The notes below the pieces were generated by a model. It ran no database searches. It was not told the origin of the DNA and was given only the letters and a program-made list of their open reading frames with translations. Both the position numbers and the translations under genes were made by a program. A stretch of 64,000 nucleotides of DNA from Pelolinea sp. (GTDB lineage: Bacteria > Chloroflexota > Anaerolineae > Anaerolineales > Anaerolineaceae): the NCBI GenBank assembly GCA_012797975.1, contig JAAZOD010000020.1:62001-126000 (forward strand). The letters run 5' to 3'. Below, in pieces: positions 50,201 to 60,500 of this stretch (within the stretch, counting starts at the first letter, position 1; every line of letters begins with the position of its first letter).

Positions 50201-52225
50201 ATGCGTTCAAAATGGTATGTATTATTTAGTGCATTGGTAGTCCTTGCGACACTCCTCGTTGCTTGCCAACCCGCAGCTGCAACAGAAGAAGCAGCCCCGG
50301 AAGCAGGCGCAGTCGAGGAAGCGGCAGATGCTGAGGCATTCTGGCGCAAGTCTGCAGATCCTACCACCTGGGTTGAGACATCGATTGGTGATCCAGAAAC
50401 TCTCGATACCTCCCGCGACTATGAAACCGGCGGTGGCGAGATTCTCCAAAACGTGTACGATACCCTTGTTTTCATGGATAAAGACCAGGCGTCAACATTC
50501 GTCCCCATGCTGGCAACAGAAGTTCCTTCCCTGGAAAACGGTGGAATCTCTGAAGATGGCAAGACCGTTACCTTCCACATTCGCGATGGTGTAAAGTTCC
50601 ATGACGGTTCCGATATGACCGTTGACGATGTTGCTTTCAGCTTCATTCGCAGAATTTTAGCTGGCAGCACCGTTTCACCGCAGTGGATGCTTGTCGAACC
50701 AGTTTTTGGTGCCGGACTTGTGGATATTGCAGAAGTAGTTGATCCTGAGAATCCCCCCTATGATGATCAGGCAACTCTGAAGACCTATGATGCTGCAACC
50801 CTCGCCAATGTCTGCGAAACCCTAAAAACCAAGATCGTTGCTGATCCTGCTGCTGGTACCGTGACCTTTAATCTTGCACAACCGTGGGCTCCTTTCATTG
50901 CTACCTTAGCCAATGGTGGTTGGGCAACAATTGAAAGCAAAGCATGGGTAGGTGCGAACGGTGGTTGGGATGGTGACTGCGCAACTTGGCAGAACTACTA
51001 TGCAATCCCCACCGAGGAACTCAACCAGCTTGGCATTGGCAACAGTGCTATGGGAACTGGCCCCTACAAATTCGATCACTGGACACCCGGTGAGGAAATT
51101 GTTTTGACCGCCAACGAAGATTACTGGATGACCGAACCCATGTGGGAAGGCGCCCCGACCGGAGCCCCAGCGATCAAGACCGTTGTGATCAAACAAGTTG
51201 GTGAATTCAGCACCCGCCTGGCAATGGCGCAAGCTGGAGATGCCGATAACATTCTTGCAGGTTCAACCGAAGACTGGCCGATTTTGGATGAGATGGTCGG
51301 TGGACAAATCACCTATGATGAATACATGGCTGGTGAACCGATCGTAATCACCGATCCAACCAAACCATTCTACAAAGTGACCGATATTACATTCGCAAAT
51401 ACCCGCACCGATATTGGCTTCAACTTCAAAGTCAACACCGAAGGTGGAAACTCCTTCATCGGTAGTGGTGTTTTGGATGGCGATGGAATCCCAGCCGATT
51501 TCTTCTCGGATGTCCATGTCCGCCGTGCCTTCAGCTACTGCTTTGATTATGACACCCTGGCTACTGAAGTAATGCAGGGTGAAGCCAATCGCGCCCCAGT
51601 TCTCATGCTGCCCGGCATGATTGGTTACGATGAGAATGCTGATCACTACACCTATGACATTGACAAGTGCGTGGAAGAATTGAAAGCCTCCACCTGGGTA
51701 TCCGAAGATGGCACTCAACTCTATGACCTTGGTTTCCGCATGTCCGCAGTCTACAATGTGGGCAACACTCTACGCCAGACCATTGCTGAATTAGTGCAAG
51801 CTGGTATGCAGGAAGCCGGTCCACAATTCGTGGTCGAGGTTGTAGGTTTACCATGGCCAACCTTCCTGGCGAACATCAACGCCAAGAAAATCCCGATCTT
51901 CATCATCGGATGGCTGTCTGACTACTTCGACACCCATAACTGGACTTCAACCTTCACCTCTGCTTACTATTCATTCAAGCAGAACTTCCCGGATGAACTG
52001 CGTGCGCAGTTCTCCGAGATCAACTCACGTGCTGTACAGGAAGTCGATCCTGCAAAACGCGAAAAGATCTACAAGGAAGAATTCAACAAGCTGTATTTCG
52101 AACAAGCTCCAGCTATGCTGCTCTTCACAACCAAGGGCCGTCACTATGCACAGCCTTGGGAAAATGGCTGGTACTCGAACCCGATCTATTCCAACAAGTG
52201 GTACTACGCTCTGTCGAAAGACTAG
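50201..52225 (+). CDS. ABC transporter substrate-binding lipoprotein, family 5 (second copy, within the operon)
   Basis: A 674-residue SBP_bac_5 lipoprotein; the signal peptide ends in LLVAC (Cys22) and an Ala/Glu-rich linker follows. Family blocks: FHIRDGVKFHDGSDMTVDDV, NSAMGTGPYKFDHWTPGEE, and FFSDVHVRRAFSYCFDYDT. A strong GGAGGAG precedes the ATG at 50201. Codon use looks optimised, as expected for an abundant binding protein. It lies between the ATPase and permease genes, an unusual order. It is closely related to the protein starting at 62237. Family 5 proteins in some thermophiles bind oligosaccharides, so peptides should not be assumed. Confidence 0.92.
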   Translation: MRSKWYVLFSALVVLATLLVACQPAAATEEAAPEAGAVEEAADAEAFWRKSADPTTWVETSIGDPETLDTSRDYETGGGEILQNVYDTLVFMDKDQASTFVPMLATEVPSLENGGISEDGKTVTFHIRDGVKFHDGSDMTVDDVAFSFIRRILAGSTVSPQWMLVEPVFGAGLVDIAEVVDPENPPYDDQATLKTYDAATLANVCETLKTKIVADPAAGTVTFNLAQPWAPFIATLANGGWATIESKAWVGANGGWDGDCATWQNYYAIPTEELNQLGIGNSAMGTGPYKFDHWTPGEEIVLTANEDYWMTEPMWEGAPTGAPAIKTVVIKQVGEFSTRLAMAQAGDADNILAGSTEDWPILDEMVGGQITYDEYMAGEPIVITDPTKPFYKVTDITFANTRTDIGFNFKVNTEGGNSFIGSGVLDGDGIPADFFSDVHVRRAFSYCFDYDTLATEVMQGEANRAPVLMLPGMIGYDENADHYTYDIDKCVEELKASTWVSEDGTQLYDLGFRMSAVYNVGNTLRQTIAELVQAGMQEAGPQFVVEVVGLPWPTFLANINAKKIPIFIIGWLSDYFDTHNWTSTFTSAYYSFKQNFPDELRAQFSEINSRAVQEVDPAKREKIYKEEFNKLYFEQAPAMLLFTTKGRHYAQPWENGWYSNPIYSNKWYYALSKD

Positions 52226-52243
52226 GATCGAGTTAAACAAAGC

Positions 52244-52271
52244 GCTGAGGGTAGGGTAACCTACCCTCAGC
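52244..52271 (+). other. Intercistronic RNA stem-loop with a GNRA tetraloop
   Basis: A perfect 12-bp stem (GCTGAGGGTAGG with CCTACCCTCAGC) closed by GTAA. It follows the binding-protein stop by 18 nt and is not followed by a T-run. It probably protects the 3' end of the binding-protein message and lowers permease expression, as intercistronic hairpins do in other binding-protein operons. Confidence 0.72.
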
Positions 52272-52298
52272 CAAACTGAATGAAACGAGAAGAAAAAA

Positions 52299-53363
52299 AT
52301 GACCCAATATATTGTCCGCAGATTACTGCTCATGCCCCTGACCTTGATAGGAGTGACGCTCCTCATCTTCGGAATGCTTTCCTTTTTATCACCAGCAGAA
52401 AGAGTATCGTTATATGTGCGGGATATCCCCAAAAATGATATCGTGATGAATTCTTTGATCGAACGATATGGTCTGAACGATCCATTTCTGGTGCAGTATT
52501 ATCATTGGCTGGTTGGTCAGAAAGATGCATCCACAGGAGAATGGGCTGGCGGAATACTGAGAGGAAATTTCGGGTATTCCCGCTCTGCGAACCAAAATAT
52601 TGTTGACCTGATCAAGCGACGCTTCCCGGCTACTGTAGAATTGGCACTTTATTCCATTGTCCCATTGATTGGAGTGGGCACCTGGTTGGGAATCGTGGCA
52701 GCAAAAAATCACAACAATATTATTGACCAAATTGCTCGCATCTTTGGTATCTTGGGTTATTCTTTTCCCTCTTTTGTGTTTGGTCTTCTCATGCTGATGT
52801 TCTTCTATGCAAAATATCAGATTTTCCCACCTGATCGACTGTCGAACTGGGCAAATTTGGTGGTGACAGGGGAAGGATTTACAAGTTATACCAGTTTGGT
52901 CACCATTGATGCCTTATTGAATGGACGGTTCGACATTTTCTTGGATGCACTTCGCCATCTGGTTTTACCCATTCTTACCCTTTCTTACATTAACTGGGCC
53001 CTGTATCTGCGCATCATGCGTTCATCCATGCTGGAGTCCATGAATCAGGATTATGTGGTCACCGCCCGTGCGAAAGGTGTAAAAGAGAAAGATGTTGTCA
53101 ATAAGCATGCCAGACCCAATGCCATGATACCCATCGTGACCATGAGCGGTATGACCATTGCAGGGCTATTAAGCGGTGTGACCATCACAGAGACAATTTT
53201 CATCTATCCTGGGATTGGCTCTGCCGCGGCGGCTGCCTCAACTCAATTGGATGTGGTTACCATCCTTTCGTTAGTGTTGCTAACGGGATTCATCCTGCTG
53301 GTGGCGAATTTGATCGTTGATATCACCTATGCATTCCTGGATCCGCGCGTGCGGTTATCTTGA
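52299..53363 (+). CDS. ABC transporter permease (OppB/DppB-like)
   Basis: A 354-residue permease with an N-terminal helix (about 9-30), an exposed segment of about 90 residues, and five further helices. The conserved cytoplasmic EAA-type loop is in VVTARAKGVKEKDVVNKHA with RPNAMIPIVTMSG. It forms the channel with the next permease. It follows the stem-loop and has no overlap with neighbours. Confidence 0.92.
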   Translation: MTQYIVRRLLLMPLTLIGVTLLIFGMLSFLSPAERVSLYVRDIPKNDIVMNSLIERYGLNDPFLVQYYHWLVGQKDASTGEWAGGILRGNFGYSRSANQNIVDLIKRRFPATVELALYSIVPLIGVGTWLGIVAAKNHNNIIDQIARIFGILGYSFPSFVFGLLMLMFFYAKYQIFPPDRLSNWANLVVTGEGFTSYTSLVTIDALLNGRFDIFLDALRHLVLPILTLSYINWALYLRIMRSSMLESMNQDYVVTARAKGVKEKDVVNKHARPNAMIPIVTMSGMTIAGLLSGVTITETIFIYPGIGSAAAAASTQLDVVTILSLVLLTGFILLVANLIVDITYAFLDPRVRLS

Positions 53364-53385
53364 GTCGGGCGAAGGAGATAATTGA

Positions 53386-54426
53386 ATGGCTGAAGCACAA
53401 GTTCTCGATAAAAAACTAGAGGGGCTGATCGGTGAATATACCGAGCGCAAGATCACTCGCACTGAAAAGCTGTTAGGACCGGAAGCTTACCGAATATTGA
53501 AAGGGATCTTTACCACTCCCACCTCAGTGGTTGGCTTTATTTTAATTGCAATATTCATTCTTGTGGCAATCTTTGCCCCGCAGATCATTCCTCCCAAAGC
53601 CAATGCATTGGATCCCTACAAGATCATGCGGGATGGGTTCGGCTCTGTTCCTAAAGCACCCGGTACGATTTGGACGAAAAATCCACCCCAAGTGCCATGG
53701 TGGTATCGCACCTTTGTAGGCGATGAATGGGTTCACCTGTTCGGCACCGCCAGCGGCGGTTGGGATATCTTTTATGGTGTGATCTGGGGAACACGAACCG
53801 CCATCAAGGTAGGCCTTATCATTGAAGGTATCACCTTAATATTAGGGATGATCATCGGTTGTCTGGCTGCCTTTTATGGCGGGCTGCTGGATACAATCAC
53901 CATGCGCGTGGTCGAAGTGTTCCAGACTTTCCCCTTTATTATGGCGGCCATGACGCTATCGGCAATTCTGACACCCATTATCGGGAAAGGCATTTGGCCT
54001 GCCACCATTGCCTTGGTCGCATTTGGATGGATGGGGTATGCTCGTCTGATCCGTGGGGACATTCTCTCGGTGCGTGAGCGCGACTATATCCTGGCAGCGC
54101 GTGTCATTGGAGCCAAAGACAGCCGCATCATGTTCAAACATATCATTCCCAATGCAATCTATCCGACCCTGGTGCTGGCTTCACTGGATATTGGTACCAT
54201 TGTGGTATCCTTTGCCGCGTTGAGTTTCCTAGGGATCGGCACCGAGATCGGGTATGCCGACTGGGGTCAATTGGTCAGCTTTGCCCGAAACTGGATCCCA
54301 CAATTGTCAACCTACTGGTGGATCTTGATCTACCCCGGAATGGCATTGGTTTTGTTCGTTTTGGGATGGAACCTGGTTGGCGATGCTTTGCGCGATATCA
54401 TGGATCCCAGAATGAGAAATCGATAA
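53386..54426 (+). CDS. ABC transporter permease (OppC/DppC-like)
   Basis: A 346-residue permease with an N-terminal cytoplasmic tail, one helix (about 45-67), a periplasmic-side insert of about 70 residues including TIWTKNPPQVPWWYRTFVG, then five helices. The EAA-type loop is in YILAARVIGAKDSRIMFKHI. It is the last gene of the operon, 22 nt after the first permease, and is followed by a strong terminator. Confidence 0.92.
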   Translation: MAEAQVLDKKLEGLIGEYTERKITRTEKLLGPEAYRILKGIFTTPTSVVGFILIAIFILVAIFAPQIIPPKANALDPYKIMRDGFGSVPKAPGTIWTKNPPQVPWWYRTFVGDEWVHLFGTASGGWDIFYGVIWGTRTAIKVGLIIEGITLILGMIIGCLAAFYGGLLDTITMRVVEVFQTFPFIMAAMTLSAILTPIIGKGIWPATIALVAFGWMGYARLIRGDILSVRERDYILAARVIGAKDSRIMFKHIIPNAIYPTLVLASLDIGTIVVSFAALSFLGIGTEIGYADWGQLVSFARNWIPQLSTYWWILIYPGMALVLFVLGWNLVGDALRDIMDPRMRNR

Positions 54427-54442
54427 AACACTTGAGAATCGG

Positions 54443-54478
54443 TACAGGGTTTCGTGGCTACGAAACCCTGTATTTTAT
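54443..54478 (+). terminator. Rho-independent terminator of the ABC operon
   Basis: A perfect 13-bp stem (54443-54455 with 54460-54472), tetraloop GGCT, followed by TTTTATT. Confidence 0.9.
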
Positions 54479-54495
54479 TAAATCCCAAAATATGT

Positions 54496-54501
54496 TAAAA
54501 T
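54496..54501 (+). promoter_or_regulatory. -10 box (TAAAAT) of tRNA-Gln
   Basis: TAAAAT 27 nt before the tRNA 5' end, in the AT-rich stretch after the terminator. No clear -35 box. Confidence 0.4.
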
Positions 54502-54528
54502 ATCTTCCTCTTGAAGGGAACCCCAGAA

Positions 54529-54599
54529 TGGGGCGTGGTGCAACGGCAGCACAGCAGACTTTGAATCTGTTTATCTTGGTTCGAATCCGAGCGCCCCAG
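54529..54599 (+). tRNA. tRNA-Gln (anticodon TTG)
   Basis: A 71-nt cloverleaf: acceptor TGGGGCG (54529-54535) with CGCCCCA (54592-54598), D-stem GTGC with GCAC, anticodon stem GCAGA with TCTGT and loop CTTTGAA holding TTG at 54561-54563. The T-arm is CTTGG-TTCGAAT-CCGAG. The discriminator is G99 (54599), and U1-A72 plus G73 are glutamine identity features. CCA is not encoded. The D-loop is short and lacks one of the usual variable bases. Confidence 0.95.
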
Positions 54600-54621
54600 C
54601 TTGAGAAATTATGAAAAGGAT

Positions 54622-54665
54622 AAAACGCGAGCAAACTGATCGAAAGTTGGCTCGCTGTTTTGTTA
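54622..54665 (+). terminator. Terminator after tRNA-Gln
   Basis: A long imperfect stem built around CGCGAGC and GCTCGC with flanking A and T runs (54622-54637 with 54645-54661), ending in TTTTGTT. It separates the tRNA from glmU. Confidence 0.65.
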
Positions 54666-54684
54666 AAAAAGAATGGAGTGAATC

Positions 54685-56064
54685 ATGCGAACAGGTTCAA
54701 TCATCTTAGCAGCAGGACTCAGTAAAAGAATGAATTCCGCAACCCCCAAAGTGATCCATCCCCTGTTGGGAAAACCGCTATTATCCTATTCGATCGAGGC
54801 GGCAAAAGCAGCGTCCGATGTTCCTCCTGTGGTAGTTGTTGGATATGCCGGCGATAAGGTCATGGAAGCCATTCATGCTGAAGTTCAATATGCATTTCAA
54901 AACGAACAATTGGGTACCGCCCATGCCGTAATGATGGCCGAACCGTTGCTAAAGGGAACCGTTGATCAAATTTTGATCACATCCGCCGATATGCCGTTAG
55001 TATCCGCGAACACTTTGCGGGAATTGGTGAAAATTCAATCGCTGCATGATGGACCGATGAGCCTGGTCAGCATTCTCACAAACGACTCGCGCGGGTTTGG
55101 GAGAATTATCCGTGACAGGTCAGGGAACGCCCGGGCGATCATTGAAGAAAAAGTTGCCACACCCGAGCAGCTCACGATCAACGAATTCAATGCCGGCATC
55201 TATTGCGTCAAGAGCGAATGGTTGTGGGATGCATTGAAGAAAGTAAAAAAATCTCCGGTGGGAGAATTCTTCCTGACCGATCTGCTGGAAATTGCCGTAC
55301 AAGCCAATGAAAAGGTCTCAATACTGCAGCTTGAGAATGTAGAAGAAGCGATCGGGATCAACAATCGTGTCCATTTTGCCGAAGTGGAAAAGATCATGCG
55401 TCGACAGATCAATGAGAAGTTTATGCTATCGGGAGTGACCATGATCGATCCGGATCTTGTCTATATTGACCCGACCGTCGAAATCGGCCGGGATTCGGTT
55501 ATTTATCCCGATTCCTATTTGCGCGGAAACACAAAAATTGGTGAAAATTGTACGATAGGTCCTGGCACGATCATTGAAGATTCCAGCATTGGCAATGATT
55601 GCCGAATCTTGAAGAGCGTTTTGGAAGGGGCAGAACTTGAAGACCATGTGGAAATGGGACCATTCTGCCGTCTACGCAGCGGAGCGCATTTGGCCAGTCA
55701 CGTACACATGGGCAACTTTGGAGAGGTGAAAAAATCCTATCTTGGAAAAGGTACCAAAATGGGACATTTTTCTTATATCGGTGACGCTACAATTGGCGAG
55801 AATGTGAATATCGGCGCCGGTACGATCACCTGCAACTATGATGGGGAAAAGAAGAATAAAACAGTGATCGGCGATGAGACTTTCATCGGCAGCGATACCA
55901 TGCTGGTGGCACCGGTAAACATTGGTAAAAATGCAGTCACTGGCGCAGGAGCGGTTGTGACCCGCGATGTGGGAGATGGCGAGAAAGTGGTGGGTGTTCC
56001 TGCGCATGTAATCAAGAACAAAAAAGATGAGGAAAAAGAAGATGACAAATCCAGAAAAGGATGA
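54685..56064 (+). CDS. glmU: Bifunctional UDP-GlcNAc pyrophosphorylase / glucosamine-1-phosphate N-acetyltransferase
   Basis: A 459-residue enzyme making UDP-GlcNAc for wall and glycan synthesis. The N-terminal pyrophosphorylase has LAAGLSKRMNSATPKVIHPL, QLGTAHAVM, TSADMPL, and NEFNAGIYC. A linker leads to the left-handed beta-helix acetyltransferase with hexapeptide repeats, including IGPGTIIEDSSIG, GNFGEVKKS, and NIGAGTITCNYDG. The lysine/glutamate-rich C-terminus overlaps the cytidine deaminase gene by 23 nt. GGAGTG precedes the ATG. Confidence 0.95.
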   Translation: MRTGSIILAAGLSKRMNSATPKVIHPLLGKPLLSYSIEAAKAASDVPPVVVVGYAGDKVMEAIHAEVQYAFQNEQLGTAHAVMMAEPLLKGTVDQILITSADMPLVSANTLRELVKIQSLHDGPMSLVSILTNDSRGFGRIIRDRSGNARAIIEEKVATPEQLTINEFNAGIYCVKSEWLWDALKKVKKSPVGEFFLTDLLEIAVQANEKVSILQLENVEEAIGINNRVHFAEVEKIMRRQINEKFMLSGVTMIDPDLVYIDPTVEIGRDSVIYPDSYLRGNTKIGENCTIGPGTIIEDSSIGNDCRILKSVLEGAELEDHVEMGPFCRLRSGAHLASHVHMGNFGEVKKSYLGKGTKMGHFSYIGDATIGENVNIGAGTITCNYDGEKKNKTVIGDETFIGSDTMLVAPVNIGKNAVTGAGAVVTRDVGDGEKVVGVPAHVIKNKKDEEKEDDKSRKG

Positions 56065-56452
56065 GAGATCCGCATTAATCCAGATTGCAATTGAAGCGCG
56101 GAAGAAGGCCTACGTCCCCTATTCCCATTACCCGGTAGGGGCAGCACTTCTGACAAAATCGGGAAAAATTTTCACCGGCGCAAACATTGAGAATGCCGCT
56201 TTTCCCGTCACCATTTGTGCAGAACGGACGGCCATTTTCAAAGCCGTATCGGAAGGGGAATTGGAGCTGGAGGCGATCGCCGTGGTGACGAAGAATGGTG
56301 GAACGCCCTGCGGATCGTGCCGCCAGGTAATGGCTGAATTCAACCCAGAGCTGAAGATCTATATCGCCAATGAAAAGGGAGAATTGGTTCAAGAAACCCA
56401 ATTAAAAGACATTCTCCCCGGGTATTTTGGACCAAAAAGTTTGGTGCCATAA
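56042..56452 (+). CDS. cdd: Cytidine deaminase
   Basis: A 136-residue zinc-dependent deaminase of pyrimidine salvage. NIENAAFPVTICAERTA holds the first zinc Cys and the catalytic Glu; PCGSCRQVMAEF holds the other two zinc Cys. I start it at 56042 (GAGG at 9 nt) rather than at 56027; the gene begins inside the 3' end of glmU. Confidence 0.93.
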   Translation: MTNPEKDERSALIQIAIEARKKAYVPYSHYPVGAALLTKSGKIFTGANIENAAFPVTICAERTAIFKAVSEGELELEAIAVVTKNGGTPCGSCRQVMAEFNPELKIYIANEKGELVQETQLKDILPGYFGPKSLVP

Positions 56453-56470
56453 GAGACCGATAACAGTGAA

Positions 56471-57256
56471 ATGGATGACAGTGACCGGTTAATCAATTCT
56501 GAAGCATATGTGATCACTCAGACGGATTATGGGGAAGCTGATCGTATCTACACGATTTTTTCCAGGCGGAACGGAAAAATAAAGGCACTGGCGCACGGTG
56601 CGCGGAAATCAAAATCTCGCAAAGCCGGACATCTTCAACCGCTTACGCTGAACCATTTAATGCTTGCGAAGGGGAAAACATTTTGGGTCATTACGCAGGC
56701 GGACACCCTTAATCCCTATACCCTGATCAAGAACGATCTGAAAAAAACGGCCAGTGCCTTATATGTCTTTGAACTGGTCAACCGTTTTGCCCCGGAAAAT
56801 GAACCGGTTATTCCCCTCTTTCAATTGATCAAGGAGAGTCTGGATCGAATTGAAAAAGAGGATGACCACTTTCTAAACATCAAATATTTTGAATTCCGTT
56901 TGCTAAAAAGCACCGGCTTTATGCCCAACCTTGTCGATTGTGTTCAATGCGGCGAGCCCATACAACCGCAGGATCAGTATTTTTCAGCCGAGCAGGGAGG
57001 AGTGCTTTGCCCGCACTGTGGCATCAAAGGATTCAATGCTCGAAAGATCAGTTTACCGGCATTAAGGTATTTTCGATTCATCCAGCGCAGCCCTTATAAC
57101 GAATTACAGAAAGCAAGACCCACCCCTGAAATTCAACAGGAAATGGAAAGTTTAATGCTATATTATTTAACATACATTACAGAAAAAGGATTCAATACCC
57201 CTGTCTTTCTTCATCAGGTTGAAAAGATATTCAAGAAAAAGGACAGCAATGAATAA
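56471..57256 (+). CDS. recO: DNA repair protein RecO
   Basis: A 261-residue recombination mediator that helps load RecA with RecF/RecR. An N-terminal OB fold (AYVITQTDYGEADRIYTIFS, KIKALAHGARKSKSRKAGH) is followed by a helical domain with a zinc site: CVQCGEP and CPHCG. The start at 56471 is 18 nt after cdd without a strong ribosome-binding site. It overlaps the NifU-domain gene by 8 nt. Confidence 0.92.
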   Translation: MDDSDRLINSEAYVITQTDYGEADRIYTIFSRRNGKIKALAHGARKSKSRKAGHLQPLTLNHLMLAKGKTFWVITQADTLNPYTLIKNDLKKTASALYVFELVNRFAPENEPVIPLFQLIKESLDRIEKEDDHFLNIKYFEFRLLKSTGFMPNLVDCVQCGEPIQPQDQYFSAEQGGVLCPHCGIKGFNARKISLPALRYFRFIQRSPYNELQKARPTPEIQQEMESLMLYYLTYITEKGFNTPVFLHQVEKIFKKKDSNE

Positions 57257-57500
57257 GGAAAAAAAGGAATATTCCAGAGAAGAGCAGATCCGAGGGTTGA
57301 TCGAACAGATTGATGCCTACATTGATCATTATCATGGCGGTTCGGTTGAGTTCCTGTCTTTGAAGGGCAACGTTCTAACGGTCCGCTTGGGTGGCGCTTG
57401 TGAAGGTTGTTCTTTGCAGAATGCCACTTTGAAAGGTTGGGTGGAAGGTACAGTGAAACAATTCTTTCCTGAAATTAGAGAAGTTGAATTGGGAAATTAA
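57249..57500 (+). CDS. NifU C-terminal-domain iron-sulfur scaffold protein
   Basis: An 83-residue Nfu-type protein. The CxxC motif in GGACEGCSLQNATLKGWVE should bridge a [4Fe-4S] cluster between two subunits for delivery to client proteins. I use the ATG at 57249, overlapping the recO stop by 8 nt. The frame opens further upstream only inside recO. Confidence 0.9.
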   Translation: MNKEKKEYSREEQIRGLIEQIDAYIDHYHGGSVEFLSLKGNVLTVRLGGACEGCSLQNATLKGWVEGTVKQFFPEIREVELGN

Positions 57501-57544
57501 TCTTTTGTGAGTTCCGGGATACGGATTGGATCCTGGAAAATCAA

Positions 57545-60500
57545 ATGAATTTCATGATGAAAACAAACAGACACCTCCTGTTTCTAACTGTAATTCTGGT
57601 CACCGCTGCTATTTTCTTTTCATCCTGCGGTACATTGCCCGAAATGTCGAGCGCAAAAAATCCGGAACCCTCTTTCATCACCACCTCATCGCCGGTGGAA
57701 GAGGGAAAGGAGTTTGATTTCATCAATCAACCCATGCGTTTTGATTATCTTGATACCTTTAGTGGTTTATCCTCGAACATGATCAACGAGATCATTCAGG
57801 ATCAATTCGGATTGGTCTGGATCGCCACCTTTAACGGATTGAACAAATATGATGGTAAAAATTTCACGGTTTATCAAAAAGATGAATCAGACAAGAGCAG
57901 TCTGATCAATAATGCGGTTTGGGTCATTTATGAAGATCAAGATGGGAATCTTTGGGCAGGCACGGATGGAGGATTGGATAAATTCAACCGCACTACCAAT
58001 TCTTTCACTCATTATCAAAATGATCCTTCTGATCTGCATAGTCTGCCGAACAATTTTGTGCGTTGCATATTGCAGGATTCGCGCGGCAACCTGTGGGTCG
58101 GAACCTCAGGTGGAGGACTCAGCAAGTTCGATCCCGAGACCGAACAGTTCACTACCTATACACATAATGAGGAAAATCCATACAGCATCACCAGCAACAT
58201 CGTCCGTGCGATTTACGAGGATTCACGCGGCTATTTATGGATAGGCACCTGGAACGGACTGGATCGGTTCGATTATGAAACAGAGAGTTTTTTCCATTTC
58301 AATAAGAGGAGCATCTCAAATCAGGCGGAATATTTCATCGAATCCACTCCAAATGTGCGAGGTTTCGATATTGCCGAAGATGTTCTTATCACCACCGAAA
58401 CGCAGTACTATCCATCGGATGTGTCGGTTGAAAACAAGATTATCGATATCGAAGAAGATATTGATGGCGATTTGTGGTTAGCCACCATGGGCGGCGGTAT
58501 AAAAAAATTGGACCCACTGGATGGTTCTTATGAAATCTATCAAAATGAAGGGAACAATCCGTCGAGTCTGAGCAACAATACGGTGCTGGAGATCTTTCGT
58601 GATTCACAGGATAACTACTGGTTTGGCACCAATGATGGACTAAACCTGTATAACCGTTCCAATGATCATTTTGTACGTTTTCTTTATGACATTGAAACGC
58701 GCGATATGTTGAATTCCCTATCCAGCGGCATTATTTCTTCGATTATGGAAGATGAATCTGGCATGTATTGGATTGGAACATCCGGTGGCGGGGTAAATAT
58801 TTTCAGCCCTACCATGAATCGGTTTCAACAGGTGAAAAACGATCCCACGCGTCCCTCTTCTTTGAGCAGCAATACCATCTGGGCTTTTCAACAAGATTAT
58901 GATGGCACCCTGTGGGTGGCGAATGACGCAGGTGTGGATATGCAGCGCAAGGATGCAGGTTACTACATCCATTATGATCCGCATTCCGACGATCTTCGAG
59001 ATGACGATGATGCGGTTTATACCATCCTTCGCGATTCGACGGGTGTGCTATGGATTGGGACGGAACATGGATTAAGCAGCTTCAATTACATCGAAAATCG
59101 TTTTATCACATATTCTGCCTATACCTATCCCTCTGAAAGCGACCTTGCCCCCCTCGAAGAGATTCCGATCACTGACCTGCAGGAAGATTCTGAAGGGAAT
59201 ATTTGGATTGGGACTTATGGCAACGGACTCATGAAGCTGGACCCGACTTCGGGTAGCATCATCGATTTTCAGTATGATGCGAACAATGCCAACAGCATCA
59301 GCAGCAATATCATCAACGCCATCGCACACGATAAGGATGGTGTCTTGTGGATCGGGACGATCGGGGGAGGATTGAACCGTCTGGACCCCCACACCAATCT
59401 ATTTACCCGGTTTTTAAATGATCCTGAAAATACAGAGACCATCAGCGATAATACGGTGACATCGTTGACCTTTGATCAAAGCGGTACATTATGGATCGGC
59501 ACATATAATGGTTTGAATTCTTTCAATCCTGCTACGGGCCTATTCAAGGTGTATTCCATCCGCGAGGGGTTGAGCAGTGATGCAATCCTGGGGGTTGTGG
59601 TCGACCGCGACGGGATGGTTTGGATGAGCACACGGAACGGACTTTCTCGTTTCAATCCTCAAAACAATGAATTTCTGCATTTTACTTATCAGGATGGTTT
59701 GCAAAGCAGTGAATTTCTAAACAGTTCCTGTGCTTTAGGGTCTGAGGGAAAATTATATTTTGGCGGATTGGGTGGATATAATGTTTTCGACCCGGCGGAA
59801 TTGCAGGGGAACACGTATGTCCCTGAGATTGTTTTGACTTCTCTCACACAAAGCGGTGAACCTCTTGCATTGGATCAAGGTTTGGAAGAAGTTGATGAGA
59901 TCACCCTGCGATGGCCAGACAATTACTTCGAATTCGAGTTTGCGGCATTGAATTACATTCGTCCCCAGAAGAACGAATATGCTTATTTTTTGGAAAATTT
60001 TGACAAAGATTGGAACTATGTAGAGACCCGTTCCTACGGTCGTTATACCAATTTACCCCAAGGCACCTATAAACTGCATTTGATCGGATCAAATAACGAT
60101 GGCATCTGGAATCGCGATGGCAAAACGGTCGTCATCCATGTCATTCCTGCGTGGTGGGAATCACAATGGTTTCGAGTGTCGGCAATTTTATTGGTCACCC
60201 TGGTGGTCATTTCTTTTTATCGAATGCAGTTGATGAATGTTGAGCGTTATAACCGAAAACTTGCTGAGGAAGTAAAAGAACGAACTGCAGATATCGAGCG
60301 GCGGCGCAGGGTTTCAGATGGGCTGCGTGAGATCCTGATACGGTTGAATTCAGATCTTCCTGTTCGCGAAAGCATTGATTTTATCGCCTGTCAGGTAAGT
60401 GAATTGCTGTCAGCGCGCTGTGTCATCATTGTTCAATTTATCAGTGAAAAGCGGGTAAAGACTCTGGCTGTCTTTCGAAAAGGTTTCTGCGAAGGAGCAG

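Noticed and set aside
57720-59800. Regularly spaced repeats that could suggest a repeat array
   Set aside because: The periodicity is the roughly 40-50-residue Reg_prop propeller unit within one reading frame; the DNA copies are diverged and there are no spacer-repeat units as in CRISPR.
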